A DNA stretch of 64,000 nucleotides from Amycolatopsis nigrescens CSC17Ta-90. GTDB taxonomy: Bacteria; Actinomycetota; Actinomycetes; Mycobacteriales; Pseudonocardiaceae. The translations under genes were made by a program, and so were the position numbers. The stretch is from contig NZ_ARVW01000001.1 in the NCBI RefSeq assembly GCF_000384315.1, positions 2,055,746 through 2,119,745 of the forward strand, in the 5' to 3' direction. Within the stretch, counting starts at the first letter, position 1. Each line of letters opens with the position of its first letter. The notes under the pieces are model-generated. The model did no database searches. It saw only the letters and a list, made by a program, of their open reading frames with translations, and was not told the DNA's origin. This document shows, one piece after another, positions 7,997-17,107 of this stretch.

Positions 7997-8147
7997 CTCG
8001 ACGCCCTGGAAGTGAGCACTCCCTCGTACTGGCATAGCAGCTACGAGAAAGTGATTCAAGGTCTATCCACAGCAAGTCTAGACAGCTTTACGACAGGAGT
8101 GGCCGTGTCCGGCTCACCAATCGCAAGGTTACGCAGAGTACCTGAGG

Positions 8148-9842
8148 TCAGGCGGTGAAGCCGACCTTCGTCCAGTCCGGCGTGGCGAACCCGAACGCGC
8201 CGAAATTGGCCACGTTCGACCGCACGCCGATCGCGTCGGGACGCTGGTAGAGCGGTATCGAATGGAATTCCCGCCAGATCGCATCGTCGATCCGGTTCCC
8301 GAGCTCCATCCGCTTCTGATCGTCCAATTCCGCTTGCGCCACCCGGAAAAGGTCACCGATACCCTGGGTGTCCGGCACTCGCCCGTAGTTCCGCCGCACC
8401 AGGTTCGGATCGTAGGTGTAGATGTCGCTGATCTGACCGAGCGGGAAGGGCGTGCCGAGCCAGGACATGTTCAGCAAGTCGAAGTTGCCGACCGTGAGGT
8501 ACCGGTTCTGCCAGGAGTCCAGGTCGACCGTCTCGACGGTGATCTTGATGCCGATCTCCCCGAGCTGGCGCTGCACGAGCTGGGCCTCGTCGGAGCTCAC
8601 CTTGACCCCGGCCGGCACGACGAACCGCAGCTCCAGCGGCTTGCCGTCCTTGGTCCGGACACCGGTGCCCCCGTCGACCCAGCCGGCCTCGTCCAGGAGC
8701 TGGGCGGCCTTGCCCTTGTCGTAGCCGTATTCCGTGCCGTTCTGCCGGTAACCCTGCTGCCCGCCGACGTAGATGTGGTTCTGCAGCGGGGTCGCGTCCG
8801 GCACGATGGGACCGAGGATCGCCCTGACCAGGGTGGTCCGGTCGATTCCCTGGAAGACCGCCTGCCGGACCTTGAGATCCCGCAGCGGGCTGCCTTCGCG
8901 GGCCCCGACGTGCAGCACCCGCCAGTTGGGGGACAACGCCTTGCGCACAACCGCGCCCGGGGTCTGGCTGATCGCCTGGAAGGACGGGACGCTGGAACCG
9001 ATGTCGATGGCGTCGAGCGCGCCGCTGGCGAAGGCCTGCGGACCCGCGTCCTGGGTCGCGACCTGGAACACGATGACGTCCAGCTTCGGCTTGTCGCCCC
9101 ACCAGGTCGGGTCGGCCTCCACGGTGACCGTCTTCGCCGCGTCGTCGATGTTCTTCATCCGGAACGGTCCCCCGGTCACCGGGACCTTGCCGATCCAGCC
9201 CTTGTTGAACTTCTCCGGGGTGTCCATCTCGGCGGCCGGATACAGGAACTGGATCATGCCCTTCCACTCGGCGTACGGCCTGGCGAAAGTGATCTTCACA
9301 TCCTGGTCGTCCGCGCCGCGTTCCACCTTCGCGACATTCTCGAACCCGGCGGTTACCGCGGGTTGGAAGCCGGGGGTCTTGCCGCTGTTGGCGTTGACGG
9401 CGGCCTCGAAATCCCGCCAGGTGATGGGCGTGCCATTGGACCATTTGGCCCTGCGATTGATTTTGATTTCCACCACTTGGGGGTCGCCGGAAATGACCTC
9501 GGCGGATTCGACGTAGTTCTTGTTCACCTCCACCGAACCATCCGCTTTCCCGACGAAGGGCTGGGGCATGATCGGCCGGAGCAGCCGCTGGACGTCTCCG
9601 AAGGCACCTTGGGCGTGCTGGTAGTTGTACTGCTGGATGACGCCGGTGAGCGGGAAGGTGAACGTACCGCCCTGCTTGACCTTCTCCGGCGGCTGCTCGT
9701 TGATGTCGATCGTGCCCTGCTGACGCACCTGGATGTTGTTTCCCTGGCCGTTACCGGTGCCACCACCGCAGGCGGACAACGCGAGCGCGGCGACCACGGC
9801 ACACACCAGCGGAGCCAGTCCTCGGTGCCGGGTTCTCGTCAC
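8148..9842 (-). CDS. Peptide/oligopeptide ABC transporter substrate-binding lipoprotein (SBP family 5)
   Basis: 564 residues from GTG 9842, preceded by AAGGAGGAAGC. The signal sequence (RTRHRGLAPLVCAVVAALALSAC) ends in a lipobox, LSAC, so the protein is anchored outside the membrane. The mature part has the family 5 pattern: GGTFTFPLTGVIQQYN at the start, WSNGTPITWRDFEAAV (the family signature around WSDGxPxTAxDF), and LRDLKVRQAVFQGIDR. Expected role: capture of peptides or similar ligands for the permease/ATPase genes just upstream (25 nt gap). A SARP gene follows on the same strand 150 nt downstream, so an involvement in uptake of a signal or product of that cluster can be considered. Confidence 0.93.
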   Translation of the reverse strand: MTRTRHRGLAPLVCAVVAALALSACGGGTGNGQGNNIQVRQQGTIDINEQPPEKVKQGGTFTFPLTGVIQQYNYQHAQGAFGDVQRLLRPIMPQPFVGKADGSVEVNKNYVESAEVISGDPQVVEIKINRRAKWSNGTPITWRDFEAAVNANSGKTPGFQPAVTAGFENVAKVERGADDQDVKITFARPYAEWKGMIQFLYPAAEMDTPEKFNKGWIGKVPVTGGPFRMKNIDDAAKTVTVEADPTWWGDKPKLDVIVFQVATQDAGPQAFASGALDAIDIGSSVPSFQAISQTPGAVVRKALSPNWRVLHVGAREGSPLRDLKVRQAVFQGIDRTTLVRAILGPIVPDATPLQNHIYVGGQQGYRQNGTEYGYDKGKAAQLLDEAGWVDGGTGVRTKDGKPLELRFVVPAGVKVSSDEAQLVQRQLGEIGIKITVETVDLDSWQNRYLTVGNFDLLNMSWLGTPFPLGQISDIYTYDPNLVRRNYGRVPDTQGIGDLFRVAQAELDDQKRMELGNRIDDAIWREFHSIPLYQRPDAIGVRSNVANFGAFGFATPDWTKVGFTA

Positions 9843-9867
9843 AGCTTCCTCCTTCGTCCGCAAGCCC

Positions 9868-12800
9868 TTACGCGTGGTGACACGAGTGCCTGTGGTCACC
9901 GCCCTGTTGCCGCGAACGTGGTTCCCGTTCGATGCACAGTGCCCGTTTCCTATCGTCCAGGGCGGTGAAGACGAAACACCGCGAACGGAAACGACAACCG
10001 GATGGCGGATCGGCCGGGTCCGGCAGCTCACCAGGGAGCACGATGCGTTCGCGGTGCCGCTCGACCGGAGGATCGGGAATGGGCACCGCGGAGAGCAGCG
10101 CCCTGGTGTACGGGTGCGCGGGCGCGCTGAACACGCGCGCGACCTCGCCGATCTCCACGATCTGCCCGAGGTACATCACGGCGACCCGGTCGGCGAGCTG
10201 CCTGATCACCGACAGGTCGTGCGTCACCAGCAGGTAGCACAGCCCCAGCCGGTCCCTGAGCTCGGCCAGCAGGTTGATCACCCCGGCCCGGATGGAGACG
10301 TCCAGCGCGGAGACCGGTTCATCGAGCACGATCAGCTTCGGCCGCAACGCCAGCGCCCGCGCGATGCCGATCCGCTGCCGTTGCCCGCCGGAGAACTCCG
10401 CCGGATACGCGCTCGCGTGCTCCGGTCGCAGGCCGACCAGTTCGAGCAGCTCCGGCACCCGCTCGGCGATGGCCTGCCGGTCCGCACCGTGCACCCGCAT
10501 CGGCTCGGCGACGAGTTCGGCGACCGGCAGCCGCGGGTCCAGCGACGCCATCGGATCCTGGAACACCACCTGGAGGTCGCGGCGCACCGCCCGCCGGCCG
10601 GCGACGCTCAGCTCCGCCACGTCCTCGCCGAACACGCTGACGCCGCCGCCCGCCGGCGCGGAAAGCGACAGGATCTCCAGCAAGGTCGTGGTCTTGCCGC
10701 AGCCCGACTCCCCGACCAGGCCCAGCGTTTCGCCCTCGGCCACGTCGAACGAGATACCGTCCACCGCGCGCACGGTGCCCACCTTGCGCCGGAACACGCC
10801 CCTGGTCACCGGGAAGGTTTTCACCAGGTCCCTGACCTCGAGCACGGTGTCGCGCCGCTCGCGGGGAGCCAGCACGGCCGCCTGCGCTGTGGTCTCGGTG
10901 GTCTCGGTGCCGTAGATCGCGGCGGCATCGCCGTTCGAACCCGCTGTCTCGTCGGTACGAATGCAGGCCGCCCGATGTCCGGCACCGACCTCGACCATGC
11001 CGGGCTCGGCGTCGCGGCACGCCTTGACGGCTATCGGGCAACGCGGGGAGAACGGGCACCCCGGTGGCAGCTCCGCCATCGACGGCGGCTGTCCCTCGAT
11101 GGGCACCAACGGCCCGTGCCCTGGCGCGTCCAGCCGGGGCACCGAGCCGAGCAGGCCGAGCGTGTAGGGCATCCGGGGGCGGGCGTAGACCTCGTCGACC
11201 GGGCCGGCTTCCACCGCCCGGCCGGCGTACATCACCAGCAGGCGGTCGGCGAATCCCGCCACCACGCCGAGATCGTGCGTGATCAGGACGATGCCGGCAC
11301 CGGTGACCTGCTGCGCGGTCTTCAGCACGTCGAGGATCTGGGCCTGCACGGTCACGTCCAACGCGGTGGTCGGCTCGTCGGCGATGATCAGGTCGGGATC
11401 GTTCGCGATCGCGATCGCGATCACCACCCGCTGGCGCATCCCACCGGAGAACTCGTGCGGGAAGGCCCGTGCCCGGCGGCGCGCGTCCGGGATGCCGACC
11501 AGTTCGAGCAGCTCGACCGCGCGCTCGGCGGCCGCCCGCTTGCCGATCTTTCCGTGCACCAGCAACGCTTCGGCCACCTGGTCGCCCACCGTGAAGACCG
11601 GGGTCAGCGCGGACAGCGGATCCTGGAAGATCATCGAGATGCGCTTGCCGCGGATCGCGGACAGCTCGGTGTCGGACAGCCCGAGCAGTTCCCTGCCCCG
11701 GAACCGCACGGAACCCGACACGTGCGCGTGGTCCGGCTGGAGTCCCAGCACCGCGAGCGAGGACACCGACTTTCCGGCGCCGGACTCACCGACGATGCCG
11801 AGCACCTCGCCCGGCCGCACCTGGTAGTTCAGTCCGCGTACGACGTGCACCTGGCCGGACTCGCCGGGGAAGGAGACTTCGAGACCGGAGACTTCGAGCA
11901 GCGGAGCGGCTTCACTCGACTCGGACGCGGTACCGACGCTCGCGGGCGTCGGCGGGGCGGCTGCCGCGGTTTTCTGCCAGCCCTTCTCCTTCCGCCTCGC
12001 GTTCGGATCCAGCGCGTCACGCAGGCCGTCCCCGACGAAGGTGAGCGCGAGCACGCTGACGATCAGCGTCAGGCCGGCGGGCAGGAACAACCACGGCGAG
12101 GTGAGCGCGAACGGGTAGCCGTCCCGGATCAGGGTGCCCAGCGAAACGTCCGGCGGCTGCACGCCGAAGCCGAAGAAGCTCAAGCCCGCCTCGGTCAGCA
12201 CCGCCCAGCTGACGTTGATGGTCGCGTGCACGATCAGCACCGACGAGATGTTCGGCAGGACGTGCCGGACGATGATCTTCCCCGGCCGTTCGCCCATGAA
12301 CTGGGCCGCCCGCACGAAGTCCTGTTCGGCCACCGTCAGCGTCATCCCGCGGACCATCCGCGCGGCGATCATCCAGCTGAACCCGGCGAGCGCGAGCACC
12401 ACGACGAACCAGTTCCCGCCGGGAAAGACCCGGCTCATGATCGCGAGGATCAGGAACACCGGCAGCACCAGCATCAGGTCCACGAACCACATCAGCACCC
12501 GGCCGGTCCGTCCGCGGAAGTAACCGGCGGAGGCGCCGACGACCGCGGCGAGCACGGTGGACAGCAGCGCGACCAGCAGCCCGATGGACAGCGAGCGCTG
12601 CAACCCGGCCATGGTCTGCACGAAGATGTCGCCGCCGATCTGCGTGGTGCCGAACCAGTGCCGGGGGCTCGGCGGCTCCAGAAACGCGGAGTAGTCCTGG
12701 CTGTCATAGGTCCACGGGGTGAGCTTCGCGCCGAGAAACGCACCGAAGAACAGCACGGCGAGCACGACCAGGCCGAGGACGGCCGGCCAGCTTCCCAGTA

Positions 12801-12873
12801 ACCGGCGCAGGACCACGCCCCGCCTGGTGACGACCCGGCCCGGCTCGCTCGGCCCGGAAGGTGTGGCGGTCAT
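9868..12873 (-). CDS. Fused peptide ABC transporter: DppC permease, DppD ATPase and DppF ATPase in one chain
   Basis: 1001 residues. Residues about 1-300 are a DppC/OppC permease ([22 protein letters not shown]; the EAA-type loop [27 protein letters not shown]). A short linker rich in Ala/Pro follows. Then two complete ATPases: Walker A GESGAGKS, signature FSGGMRQR and Walker B LIIADEPT in the first; [16 protein letters not shown] and [12 protein letters not shown] in the second. Each ends with the Cys-containing oligopeptide ATPase C-terminal motif (GCPFSPRCP...; GCRFRSRC). These functions are usually three genes. It sits 4 nt after the DppB gene and 25 nt before the binding protein, so all subunits of the importer come from three genes. 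No frame break is visible at the joints. Confidence 0.93.
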   Translation of the reverse strand: MTATPSGPSEPGRVVTRRGVVLRRLLGSWPAVLGLVVLAVLFFGAFLGAKLTPWTYDSQDYSAFLEPPSPRHWFGTTQIGGDIFVQTMAGLQRSLSIGLLVALLSTVLAAVVGASAGYFRGRTGRVLMWFVDLMLVLPVFLILAIMSRVFPGGNWFVVVLALAGFSWMIAARMVRGMTLTVAEQDFVRAAQFMGERPGKIIVRHVLPNISSVLIVHATINVSWAVLTEAGLSFFGFGVQPPDVSLGTLIRDGYPFALTSPWLFLPAGLTLIVSVLALTFVGDGLRDALDPNARRKEKGWQKTAAAAPPTPASVGTASESSEAAPLLEVSGLEVSFPGESGQVHVVRGLNYQVRPGEVLGIVGESGAGKSVSSLAVLGLQPDHAHVSGSVRFRGRELLGLSDTELSAIRGKRISMIFQDPLSALTPVFTVGDQVAEALLVHGKIGKRAAAERAVELLELVGIPDARRRARAFPHEFSGGMRQRVVIAIAIANDPDLIIADEPTTALDVTVQAQILDVLKTAQQVTGAGIVLITHDLGVVAGFADRLLVMYAGRAVEAGPVDEVYARPRMPYTLGLLGSVPRLDAPGHGPLVPIEGQPPSMAELPPGCPFSPRCPIAVKACRDAEPGMVEVGAGHRAACIRTDETAGSNGDAAAIYGTETTETTAQAAVLAPRERRDTVLEVRDLVKTFPVTRGVFRRKVGTVRAVDGISFDVAEGETLGLVGESGCGKTTTLLEILSLSAPAGGGVSVFGEDVAELSVAGRRAVRRDLQVVFQDPMASLDPRLPVAELVAEPMRVHGADRQAIAERVPELLELVGLRPEHASAYPAEFSGGQRQRIGIARALALRPKLIVLDEPVSALDVSIRAGVINLLAELRDRLGLCYLLVTHDLSVIRQLADRVAVMYLGQIVEIGEVARVFSAPAHPYTRALLSAVPIPDPPVERHRERIVLPGELPDPADPPSGCRFRSRCFVFTALDDRKRALCIEREPRSRQQGGDHRHSCHHA

Positions 12874-12877
12874 CGCG

Positions 12878-13855
12878 TCACCGGATCCTGATCCGCGGGT
12901 CGAGCACGACGTGGAACAGGTCGGAAAGCCAGCCCGAGACCAGCACGCACACCCCGACGAACAGGGTGACCGTGGCGGTGATGTTGATGTCCTGGCCGCT
13001 GATGCCGACCACCAGCCAGTCCCCCATGCCGTACCAGTTGAACAGTCGCTCGGTGAACACGCCGCCGGTGATCAGCAGGCCGAAGCCGAAGGCGAACGGG
13101 GTGGCCATCGGGATCAGCGCGGTGCGCAGGCCGTGTTTGAGCACGGCCTGGCGCCGGGTCAGGCCCTTCGCGCGAGCGGTGCGCAGGTAGTCGCTGCCGA
13201 GCACGTCGAGCATGGCGCCGCGCTGGTAGCGGCTGTACAAGGCGACCAGCCCGAGCGCGATGGTCAGCGTGGGCAGCACCAGGTGCCGCAGCCGGTCGAG
13301 CAGTTCCGCGCCGAAGCTCCCGCTGAAGTTCGGGGTCACCTCGCCGGTGAACTCGAGCAAGTTCCAGCCCAGCGACTGGTTGATCGCGAGCGTGCCCTGT
13401 TTCAGCAGCATGCCGAGCACGAACACCGGCGTGGCCAGCAGCGCGGAGGAAAGGATCGTGATGGCGTGGTCGGCGAACCGGTACTGGCGGACGGCGCCCA
13501 GCACGCCGAGCAGCACGCCGAGCACGATGCCGACGACGGCTCCGATCAGGAACAGCCGGACGCTGACCCCCGCGCGGGTCCACAGCTCCTGGCTGACCGG
13601 CGCGCCGGCCACCGTGGTGCCGAAGTCGCCGCTGAGCACCCCCGACAGCCAGCTCACGAACCGTTGCGGGATCGGCTGGTCCAGGCCCAACTCGTGGGCT
13701 TTGGCCGCGAGTACCGCCTCGGACGGCGGCGGATTCTGCTGCCGCAGCTCATCGAGCGGGTGGAAGGTCGCGCCGGCGAGCGCGAACGCCAGGAACGTCG
13801 CGATCAGGGACAACGCGACATAGCTGGCGAAGCGCCGAAGCAGGAAACCGGCCAC
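12878..13855 (-). CDS. Peptide ABC transporter permease, DppB-like
   Basis: 325 residues starting at GTG 13855 after GGGAGGGAC. Six membrane segments are evident, the first at [20 protein letters not shown]. The binding-protein-dependent loop [28 protein letters not shown] is the canonical EAA motif of DppB/OppB permeases. It is the first gene of a unidirectional run that continues through the fused permease-ATPases, the binding protein, the SARP gene, the small peptide and the SagB-type enzyme. It diverges from a TetR gene at 13941, with a 32-bp dyad between them (13906-13937), so transport is probably under control of that repressor. Confidence 0.93.
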   Translation of the reverse strand: MAGFLLRRFASYVALSLIATFLAFALAGATFHPLDELRQQNPPPSEAVLAAKAHELGLDQPIPQRFVSWLSGVLSGDFGTTVAGAPVSQELWTRAGVSVRLFLIGAVVGIVLGVLLGVLGAVRQYRFADHAITILSSALLATPVFVLGMLLKQGTLAINQSLGWNLLEFTGEVTPNFSGSFGAELLDRLRHLVLPTLTIALGLVALYSRYQRGAMLDVLGSDYLRTARAKGLTRRQAVLKHGLRTALIPMATPFAFGFGLLITGGVFTERLFNWYGMGDWLVVGISGQDINITATVTLFVGVCVLVSGWLSDLFHVVLDPRIRIR

Positions 13856-13905
13856 GTCCCTCCCGTCGTGTTCACGGACCTCACCCTAACCAGCGCCGCT
13901 TTCTG

Positions 13906-13937
13906 GTAACGTCGTGTTTCTAGAAACGTACTGTTAC
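13906..13937. promoter_or_regulatory. TetR operator: nested dyad between dppB and tetR genes
   Basis: A perfect inner palindrome GTTTCTAGAAAC (13916-13927) is flanked symmetrically by GTAAC (13906-13910) and GTTAC (13933-13937), all centred on 13921.5. A TACTGT -10-like hexamer (13929-13934) lies inside, 6 nt before the TetR ATG, which suggests a leaderless transcript under autorepression. Confidence 0.65.
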
Positions 13938-13940
13938 TGA

Positions 13941-14567
13941 ATGGATGGCCGGGTGTCCAGGTTGACGCGGGCGCAGCAGCAGCAGCGGACGCACGAACGG
14001 CTGCTGGCAGCCGGGCGGTCGGTGTTCGTCCGGCGCGGTTTCCTCGCCGCGACGGTGGAGGAGATCGTGGCCGAGGCCGGCTACACGCGAGGGGCGCTGT
14101 ACAAGCACTTCGGTGGCAAGGAGGGGCTGTGGCTGGCGATCACCGAAGCACAGGCCGAGCAGCACCTCCTGCACCTCGGGGAACGCCTCGGCAACGCGTC
14201 CGATCGCGACGAGCTGATCGCCGCGCTGATTCCCGGCGGGCCAGCGTTCGGCGAAGGCGAGCCCCGCTGGAGCGTGGCCACCTACGAGTTCGCGGCCTGG
14301 ATCGCCAGCCAGCCGGAGCTCGCCGGCACCGTGGTCGCCGGCCAGCGGCTCCGCGAGGAACGGATCGTGGAGCTGCTGGAGCGGAACTGCGCGCGCCTCG
14401 GCATCCGGCCCGTCCTGCCGCTGCCGCAGGTTGTCGTGCTGATCGGCGCGCTCGGCGGCAGCCTCGCCCTGCGCCGCGCGGTCGACCCGGCCACCGACGT
14501 GCGGGCCGTCGAGGCCGGTGTCATCGCCGCCGTGTTCCCGATGCCTTCAGGAAAGGGAAAATCGTGA
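13941..14567 (+). CDS. TetR/AcrR family transcriptional repressor
   Basis: 208 residues. The N-terminal helix-turn-helix is canonical: ERLLAAGRSVFVRRGFLAATVEEIVAEAGYTRGALYKHFGGKEGLW. The remaining ~140 residues are the variable ligand-binding domain (EFAAWIASQPELAGTVVAGQRL). The gene is divergent from the peptide transporter operon and overlaps the following hydrolase by 4 nt (GTGA), so the two are translationally coupled. The dyad operator covers its own promoter. Likely targets are the transporter operon and the tetR-hydrolase pair; a hydrolase substrate or product may be the effector. Confidence 0.93.
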   Translation: MDGRVSRLTRAQQQQRTHERLLAAGRSVFVRRGFLAATVEEIVAEAGYTRGALYKHFGGKEGLWLAITEAQAEQHLLHLGERLGNASDRDELIAALIPGGPAFGEGEPRWSVATYEFAAWIASQPELAGTVVAGQRLREERIVELLERNCARLGIRPVLPLPQVVVLIGALGGSLALRRAVDPATDVRAVEAGVIAAVFPMPSGKGKS

Positions 14568-15403
14568 CCGTCCAGTTCGCCCGCAACGGCGACATCGAGA
14601 TCGCCTACGAAACGTTCGGCGCCGCGCCGGGGCGCCCGCTGCTGCTGATCCACGGTGCCGGGGCACCGATGCTGGGCTGGCCGGAGGAGTTCTGCGCGGC
14701 GCTGGTCGAGCGGGGCTTCCACGTCGCCCGCTGCGACAACCGGGACGCCGGCCGCTCCTCCCGCGCGAGGAGGCCCTACACCGTCGCGGACATGGCCACC
14801 GACGGGCTGTCCGTATTGGACACACTGGGCTGGCCGGCCGCACACCTCGTCGGCGTGTCCCTCGGCGGCATGATCGGCCAGGTGATGGCCGCCCGGCACC
14901 AGGACCGGGTGCTGAGCCTGACCTCGATGTGCTCGGCGCCGGACGCGTCCATGCGGCGCACCAAGATCGGCGTCATGGCGCGGTACTTCGCGCTGAACTG
15001 GCGGAAACCAGCCGGACCGGAGGCCGCGGGCGAGCGGCTGGTCAAGCTGCTCCGGCTGGTCGGCTCGACCGGTCATCCGCAGGACGAGGACTGGCTGCGC
15101 CGAATCGGCAGCGAAGGCCATCCGCATCGCACCGATTTCGCCGCCGCCCGGCGCCAGGCCGCCGCGGCTCGCGCGTCCGGCGACCGACGGACGGAGCTGT
15201 CCACCATCACGGCCCCCACCCTCGTGCTGAGCGGCGACGCCGACCCGCTGCAACCGCCGCGAGCGGGGAAAGCGACCGCCGACGCCATCCCGGGAGCGCG
15301 ATTCGTCAGCTATCCCGGCATGGGCCACGATCTGCCACCCGCGCTCTGGCCCGCGATCATCGACGACATCGACGCGATCGCCACGACACCGACCAGCCGC
15401 TGA
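14564..15403 (+). CDS. Alpha/beta hydrolase
   Basis: 279 residues from GTG 14564, overlapping the TetR stop. The catalytic triad is visible: nucleophile Ser in GVSLGG, acid in LSGDADPLQP, and His in YPGMGHDLP. The oxyanion region is LLIHGAGAPM. The form RCDNRDAGRSS and the length match the epoxide hydrolase/proline iminopeptidase/aclacinomycin methylesterase-like (RdmC) group. A similar domain is fused to a methyltransferase at 59561-61225, with the same DNRDAGRSS or DHRDTGRST pattern. The substrate is unknown; the position after TetR suggests removal of a small ester or related molecule sensed by that regulator. Confidence 0.88.
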   Translation: MTVQFARNGDIEIAYETFGAAPGRPLLLIHGAGAPMLGWPEEFCAALVERGFHVARCDNRDAGRSSRARRPYTVADMATDGLSVLDTLGWPAAHLVGVSLGGMIGQVMAARHQDRVLSLTSMCSAPDASMRRTKIGVMARYFALNWRKPAGPEAAGERLVKLLRLVGSTGHPQDEDWLRRIGSEGHPHRTDFAAARRQAAAARASGDRRTELSTITAPTLVLSGDADPLQPPRAGKATADAIPGARFVSYPGMGHDLPPALWPAIIDDIDAIATTPTSR

Positions 15404-15418
15404 CCAGCCTGGAATCGC

Positions 15419-16174
15419 TCAGTGCGCGGTGAGCCCGCCGTCGACGACGAGTTCGGCCCCGGTGACGAAGGAGGATTCGTCGCAGGCCAGAAAGAGCATG
15501 GCGGGCGCGATCTCGGCGGGGTCGCCCGCACGGCGCATCGGGGTGCGCACGATGTCGGGTTGCCGGTCGCCCTGCTCGTCGAGCAGGTCCTGGATCATCG
15601 GCGTGGCAACGACTCCGGGGTGCACGGAGTTGACCCGCACGCCCTGGGTGGCGTATTCGACGGCGGCGGTCTTGGTCAGCAGCCGCACGGCTCCCTTGGA
15701 CGCCTGGTATGCGGCGGCGGCCCCGCTGCCGACGAGACCGAGCACCGAGGACGTGTTGATGATCGAGGCGTTGCCGGAGGCGCGCAGCAGGGCCATCGCG
15801 GTCTTCATGCCGAGCCAGGTGCCGGTCTGGTTGACCGCGATCACCCGATCCCAGGCGTCCTGCGTGGTGTTCTCGATGCCGGGCCAGTCCACGATCCCGG
15901 CGACGTTGACCAGCACGTCGAGGCGGCCGAAGCGCTGCCGGGTCAGCTCGATCACCTCCTGCCAGTTCCCGGCCGAAGAAACGTCCAAGCGAGCCGCCAG
16001 CACGTCGGCGCCCGCGGACTCCAAGCGCGCGGCGAGCGCCCGCAGCGCGTCCTCGTCCACGTCGGTGACGACAAGGCGGGCGCCTTCGCCGGCGAACGTG
16101 ACCGCGGTGGCCGATCCGATGCCACCGGTCGCGCCCGTGATCAGCGCGACCTTGCCGGTGAGCCGTCCAGTCAT
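15419..16174 (-). CDS. Short-chain dehydrogenase/reductase (classical SDR)
   Basis: 251 residues. Cofactor loop TGATGGIGSA near residue 15, the acidic residue after the second strand (VVTDVDED) favouring NAD(H), NVAG in the fourth strand, and the active-site set Ser (NTSSVLG) and Tyr-x-x-x-Lys (YQASKGA). The C-terminal segment SFVTGAELVVDGGL is standard for the family. ATG 16174 follows AAGGGAGGA. It lies 34 nt downstream of a second SDR (16209-16973), and the pair forms an operon. Such pairs usually oxidise or reduce alcohols and ketones; nothing in the sequence names the substrate. Confidence 0.92.
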   Translation of the reverse strand: MTGRLTGKVALITGATGGIGSATAVTFAGEGARLVVTDVDEDALRALAARLESAGADVLAARLDVSSAGNWQEVIELTRQRFGRLDVLVNVAGIVDWPGIENTTQDAWDRVIAVNQTGTWLGMKTAMALLRASGNASIINTSSVLGLVGSGAAAAYQASKGAVRLLTKTAAVEYATQGVRVNSVHPGVVATPMIQDLLDEQGDRQPDIVRTPMRRAGDPAEIAPAMLFLACDESSFVTGAELVVDGGLTAH

Positions 16175-16208
16175 GACTCGGTCCTCCCTTGTTCTCTGTC
16201 GTGCTGAG

Positions 16209-16973
16209 TCAGGCGGCCGTGTAGCCGCCGTCGGCGGCGACGACCGCGCCGGTGATGAAGGAGGACCGGGGCGAAGCCAGGAACCCGATCACCTCGGCGA
16301 TCTCCTCGGGCTGCGCGACACGGCCCAGTGGGTGAACCTCGCCGAACGAGCGCAGGTACTGCCGGCTGTCGGCGCGGAAGTTGTCCAGCAGGTCGGTCTC
16401 GATCACGCCGGGGGCGACGACGTTGGCGCGGATGCCGTGCGGGCCTCCCTCCAGCGCGAGCACCTTCGTGAGCTGCGCCAGCGCCCCCTTGGACGCGCTG
16501 TAGGCCGCGGCCTCGGCCAAGCCGACGGTGCAGGCGAACGATCCGACGGTGACGATCGCGCCGCCGCGCTCGCACATGGCCCGGAACGCCTCCCTGGCAT
16601 GCAGGAACGCGCCGCGGGCGTTGACGGACATCAGCTCGTCCCAATCGAGCGCGGTGGTCTCGGTGATCGGCTTGTTGACCGATCGTCCGGCGTTGCTGAT
16701 GAGGATGTCCAAGCCTCCGAACCGGTCGAGCGCCGCGGCCACCGAACGCACCGCGGTGTCCTCGCTGGACACCTCACCCACCAAAGTGGACACACCATCG
16801 AACCGCATCGCCAGGTCGTCCACCTCTGGACGGAGGTCGGTGGCGAGCACCCGCGCGCCACGGGCGCACAGCCAACCGACCGTGGCCGCGCCGACCCCGC
16901 GGGCGGCGCCGGTGACCAGCGCGACCTTGCCCTCCAGCTCCCCGGCCTTGCCGTCATCGGTGGGTGTGCTCAT
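16209..16973 (-). CDS. Short-chain dehydrogenase/reductase (classical SDR), first of a pair
   Basis: 254 residues with TGAARGVGAA, the acidic D after the second strand (ATDLRPE), SNAGRS, Ser in TVGSFACT and the catalytic YSASKGA. C-terminal SFITGAVVAADGG is the usual dimer strand. It starts the two-gene SDR operon and is divergent from the XRE-MmyB regulator at 17108. In actinobacteria, MmyB-type XRE regulators often lie next to SDR genes and control them; that arrangement is seen here and again, with an NmrA-like protein, at 34682-36952. Regulation by the divergent protein through the 17058-17072 palindrome is therefore likely. Confidence 0.92.
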   Translation of the reverse strand: MSTPTDDGKAGELEGKVALVTGAARGVGAATVGWLCARGARVLATDLRPEVDDLAMRFDGVSTLVGEVSSEDTAVRSVAAALDRFGGLDILISNAGRSVNKPITETTALDWDELMSVNARGAFLHAREAFRAMCERGGAIVTVGSFACTVGLAEAAAYSASKGALAQLTKVLALEGGPHGIRANVVAPGVIETDLLDNFRADSRQYLRSFGEVHPLGRVAQPEEIAEVIGFLASPRSSFITGAVVAADGGYTAA

Positions 16974-17057
16974 CGCCGTGCCTTTCCGTGCTGGGCGTCC
17001 TGTCGCGCTTCCCAGCCTCGCCCTCGGCCGGGGGACCTGGCAGGACGCGCGGTGACC

Positions 17058-17072
17058 GGGTGTGCCACACCC
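17058..17072. promoter_or_regulatory. 15-bp palindrome, candidate XRE-MmyB operator
   Basis: GGGTGTG-C-CACACCC, a perfect 7-1-7 inverted repeat in the 134-nt gap between the SDR operon and the XRE gene. A TAGCCT -10-like hexamer (17096-17101) ends 6 nt before ATG 17108, which suggests a leaderless transcript. The second XRE-MmyB gene has a palindrome with the same 7-C-7 design. Confidence 0.5.
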
Positions 17073-17107
17073 ACCCTGCCGCGCGGACGGTGACCTAGCC
17101 TGGCGTC

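Noticed and set aside
5522..8158. Very long open frame on the plus strand opposite the SARP gene
   Set aside because: It mirrors the SARP codons in a GC-rich genome; the translation has no domain pattern and is explained by third-position GC bias.
9733..12801. Open frame of over 1000 codons opposite the fused ABC transporter gene
   Set aside because: The minus strand frame has perfect ABC transporter motifs; the opposite translation is rich in His/Arg/Gln/Asp repeats typical of antisense frames.
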